Shown here: one piece after another, positions 62,130-64,000 of the stretch
Layout: each line of letters opens with the position of its first letter
Position numbering within the stretch: position 1 is the stretch's first letter
Assembly (NCBI RefSeq): GCF_008297975.1
Contig: NZ_VLNY01000011.1
Location: forward strand, 62,001-126,000
DNA: 64,000 nt
Source: Antrihabitans cavernicola
Lineage (GTDB): Bacteria > Actinomycetota > Actinomycetes > Mycobacteriales > Mycobacteriaceae
Direction: 5' to 3'
Position numbers and translations under genes: made by a program
Notes under the pieces: model-generated
What the model saw: the letters and a program-made list of their open reading frames with translations, nothing else
The model's database searches: none
What the model was told of the DNA's origin: nothing

Positions 62130-64000
62130 TCACGCGGCGTCTCTCGGCAACCCCAACATTCGCTCGCCGATCACGTTGAGCTGCACCTCCGTGGTGCCGC
62201 CGTAGATCGTGGTCGCCCGACCTGCGATCAACTGTTCCATCGCTTTGTCGCTCGGCTGCCCTGGAATGCTCACTGCCCCTGCGGCTCCGAGTTCCGCGAC
62301 CACGAACTCGGCGATCGATTGACCCAACTGCATGCCCAGGAGTTTGCCCACGCTCGACGTGGTGCCCACGTCGATTCCGGAAAGCTGCTTCAACACGACC
62401 CGCGCACCGATCACGTCGATCGCCTGACTCTCGGCGACCAACTCGCCCAATCGATGTCGTGCCATCGGCGACAGGTCGCGTCCCTGCGCGAATTGCAGCA
62501 GGTCCTTGTCCGTCGCATATGCTTCCATCTTCTGGCTCAGCGCAACCCGTTCTCCCGCAAGGGTTGTCCGAGCGACGTTCCAGCCGTCGTCGACCTCGCC
62601 GACCACGTTCTCGTCGGGTATGAACACCTCGTCGAGGAATACCTCGTTGAAGAGAGCCGATCCAGTCATCTCTCGCAACGGCCGCACCGTGACACCCGGT
62701 GTCGACATGTCCAGGACGAAATACGTGATCCCCTGGTGCTTCGGCTTGCTCGTATCCGTCCGCGCGATGAGCATGGCCCAGTCCGCGAACTGCGCGACCG
62801 TCGTCCAGATCTTCTGCCCGGTGACCTTCCAACCGCCGTCCACCTTCTCCGCCTTGGTGGTCAGCGACGCCAGATCCGAACCCGCGCCGGGCTCGCTGAA
62901 CAGCTGGCACCACACCAGCTCACCCTGCAACGTCGGCACCGCTAGGTCCCGCTTCTGCTGTTCGGTGCCGTGTGCCACGACGGCCTGTACCGCCCAGCCA
63001 CCCATCAGCAGCTGCGGCATCGCAATGCCCGCTGTCTTCACCTCTTGGGCGATGACGATCTGCTCCAACGGAGATGCACTGCGCCCGTATGGCTTCGGCA
63101 GGTGCGGCTGTACCCACCCGCCGTCGCCCAATGCGATCAGCTGATCGTCCTCGTCCAGTTCGACGAGCGGTGCAAGCTCGGCGGCGACCTGTGTCCGGAG
63201 CGCGGCGGCCTCGTCGGGAAGCTCCAACTCCGACGCCCTCGTGACGCCTGCCAACGCGCGGTCGGCAACCCGGCCCGCCCGCTCCTCCCTGGTACCGAGG
63301 ACACTCCGAATTGCCAGCGCACGCCGGTAGTACAGATGCGCATCGTGCTCCCACGTGAAGCCGATCCCGCCGTGCACCTGAATGCAGTCCTGCGCGCACT
63401 CGACGGCGGCGTCGGGCACGATGACGGCCGCGATGTCCGCCGCGTAATCCGCTGTCGCGTCGCCCTTGTCGATGGCACTGGCGGCGTCCCAGAGCACCGC
63501 ACGCGCCTGTTCCAACGCGATGCCCATCCTGGCGCACTTGTGCTTGACACCCTGGAACTGGCCGATCGGGCGGCCGAACTGAATGCGCGTCTTCGCGTAC
63601 TCGGCTGCCGTGGAAACACACCACGACATGACGCCGATAGCCTCGGCGCCGAGCACGACGGCCGCGATCGACCGGATCCGCTCTTCCGCAATGGAATCCA
63701 AAAGTCGATCCGCGCCGACATGCACATCGTCGACATCGATACGCGCGGAACGACGCAGCAGGTCGATGCTGTCCTGCGCAGTGGTGCGCACGTCGGACTT
63801 CTCGACGACCAGCCATCGGACATCGCCGTCCACCCGCACGGGCAGAAGCAGCACGTCGGCATGCTCGCCGCCGATGACGGCGTCGGTCGCTCCCGAGACT
63901 CGATAACCGTCCTCGTCTCGTGTTGCGTTCAGCGGATCACCGAGAGCTACTGCGCCGGTGCGGCTTCCGTCGATCAGCGCGGGTAGCACCTCGATGCCGA
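62130..64000 (-). CDS. Two-domain acyl-CoA dehydrogenase (FadE), 5' part outside
   Basis: An acyl-CoA dehydrogenase with two fused flavoprotein folds; its start lies right of the window and 620 or more residues are visible. The first, incomplete fold ends with 'AEYAKTRIQFGRPIGQFQGV' and 'IQVHGGIGFTWEHDAHLYYR'. The second has 'WCQLFSEPGAGSDLASLTTK', 'GQKIWTTVAQFADWAMLIAR' and 'TTIYGGTTEVQLNVIGERML'. Such fused forms occur in actinobacterial fatty acid or sterol side-chain oxidation. It is convergent with the epimerase gene, 18 bp away. Confidence 0.93.
   Translation of the reverse strand, partial: GIEVLPALIDGSRTGAVALGDPLNATRDEDGYRVSGATDAVIGGEHADVLLLPVRVDGDVRWLVVEKSDVRTTAQDSIDLLRRSARIDVDDVHVGADRLLDSIAEERIRSIAAVVLGAEAIGVMSWCVSTAAEYAKTRIQFGRPIGQFQGVKHKCARMGIALEQARAVLWDAASAIDKGDATADYAADIAAVIVPDAAVECAQDCIQVHGGIGFTWEHDAHLYYRRALAIRSVLGTREERAGRVADRALAGVTRASELELPDEAAALRTQVAAELAPLVELDEDDQLIALGDGGWVQPHLPKPYGRSASPLEQIVIAQEVKTAGIAMPQLLMGGWAVQAVVAHGTEQQKRDLAVPTLQGELVWCQLFSEPGAGSDLASLTTKAEKVDGGWKVTGQKIWTTVAQFADWAMLIARTDTSKPKHQGITYFVLDMSTPGVTVRPLREMTGSALFNEVFLDEVFIPDENVVGEVDDGWNVARTTLAGERVALSQKMEAYATDKDLLQFAQGRDLSPMARHRLGELVAESQAIDVIGARVVLKQLSGIDVGTTSSVGKLLGMQLGQSIAEFVVAELGAAGAVSIPGQPSDKAMEQLIAGRATTIYGGTTEVQLNVIGERMLGLPRDAA

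Noticed and set aside
62970-63986. 338-residue plus-strand frame
   Set aside because: Antisense to the acyl-CoA dehydrogenase, which has clear family motifs; no independent support.

Overview
The window is high-GC actinobacterial chromosome, most likely Rhodococcus or a close mycolata relative. The reasons are gene content (SepH, RpfA, DUF3027, DUF2530, DUF2537 and DUF2771 proteins, an F420-type LLM oxidoreductase, an actinobacterial XPB helicase), heavy use of GTG starts, many 4-bp GTGA/ATGA overlaps, and gene order. From memory, much of 9.7-51.7 kb follows, in inverted orientation, the M. tuberculosis block from citA/serC/sepH through the rRNA methyltransferase, DUF2530, DUF3027, the MFS/DUF2771 pair, cspB, rpfA and the two helicase genes to dapC. 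Accessory genes are inserted into that backbone. No rRNA, tRNA, CRISPR array or intact insertion sequence was seen.

Layout. 0-3.8 kb: 3' end of an FtsW/RodA gene, a Gln-rich protein, and a membrane protein/histidine kinase/response regulator operon. 3.8-9.5 kb: citrate synthase with FKBP, a sugar kinase/aldose epimerase pair, and an MFS exporter coupled to pdxH. 9.6-19.2 kb: citA, serC, sepH, DUF6928-like, DUF2537, TrmH-type methyltransferase, MFS, MarR, purine permease, DUF2530 and a TetR. 19.2-27.7 kb: a TetR-controlled aldehyde dehydrogenase/SDR pair, then a GntR-controlled uptake and 5-oxoproline degradation operon (MFS, DUF1445, pxpABC). 27.7-37.6 kb: an internally deleted hydrolase, a coupled DUF3027/Hsp90-like ATPase/PAP2 operon, glutaminyl cyclase, MFS-DUF2771, cspB and rpfA. 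37.6-45.8 kb: two DNA helicase-family genes separated by a 4.2-kb accessory island (monooxygenase remnant, TetR, Baeyer-Villiger-type monooxygenase, SDR). 45.8-56.3 kb: a frameshifted cutinase/LysB-like gene, membrane proteins, GNAT, LLM enzyme, dapC, a frameshifted LysE gene, an orphan ectoine hydroxylase, AlkB, DAHP synthase and a DUF559-like protein. 56.4-64 kb: ohrR-ohr, SDR, a siderophore-binding lipoprotein with iron boxes, a receptor kinase with an epimerase, and a two-domain acyl-CoA dehydrogenase cut by the window edge.

Regulation is unusually readable. DAHP synthase is preceded by a 22-residue leader peptide with a Tyr-Phe-Trp-Phe run and by mutually exclusive RNA pairings, which is an aromatic amino acid attenuator. 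rpfA has a perfect Crp/GlxR palindrome followed by a ydaO-type c-di-AMP riboswitch. Palindromic operators lie between the promoter elements of the pxp operon and of ohrR, beside the aldehyde dehydrogenase TetR gene and beside the island TetR gene. Many genes have a TANNNT box 6-7 nt before the start codon, the hallmark of leaderless transcripts.

Four genes are damaged: an LLM monooxygenase remnant (truncation plus nonsense codon), a cutinase-like gene (frameshift before its catalytic His), a LysE gene (one extra base) and an alpha/beta-hydrolase (in-frame loss of the nucleophile region).
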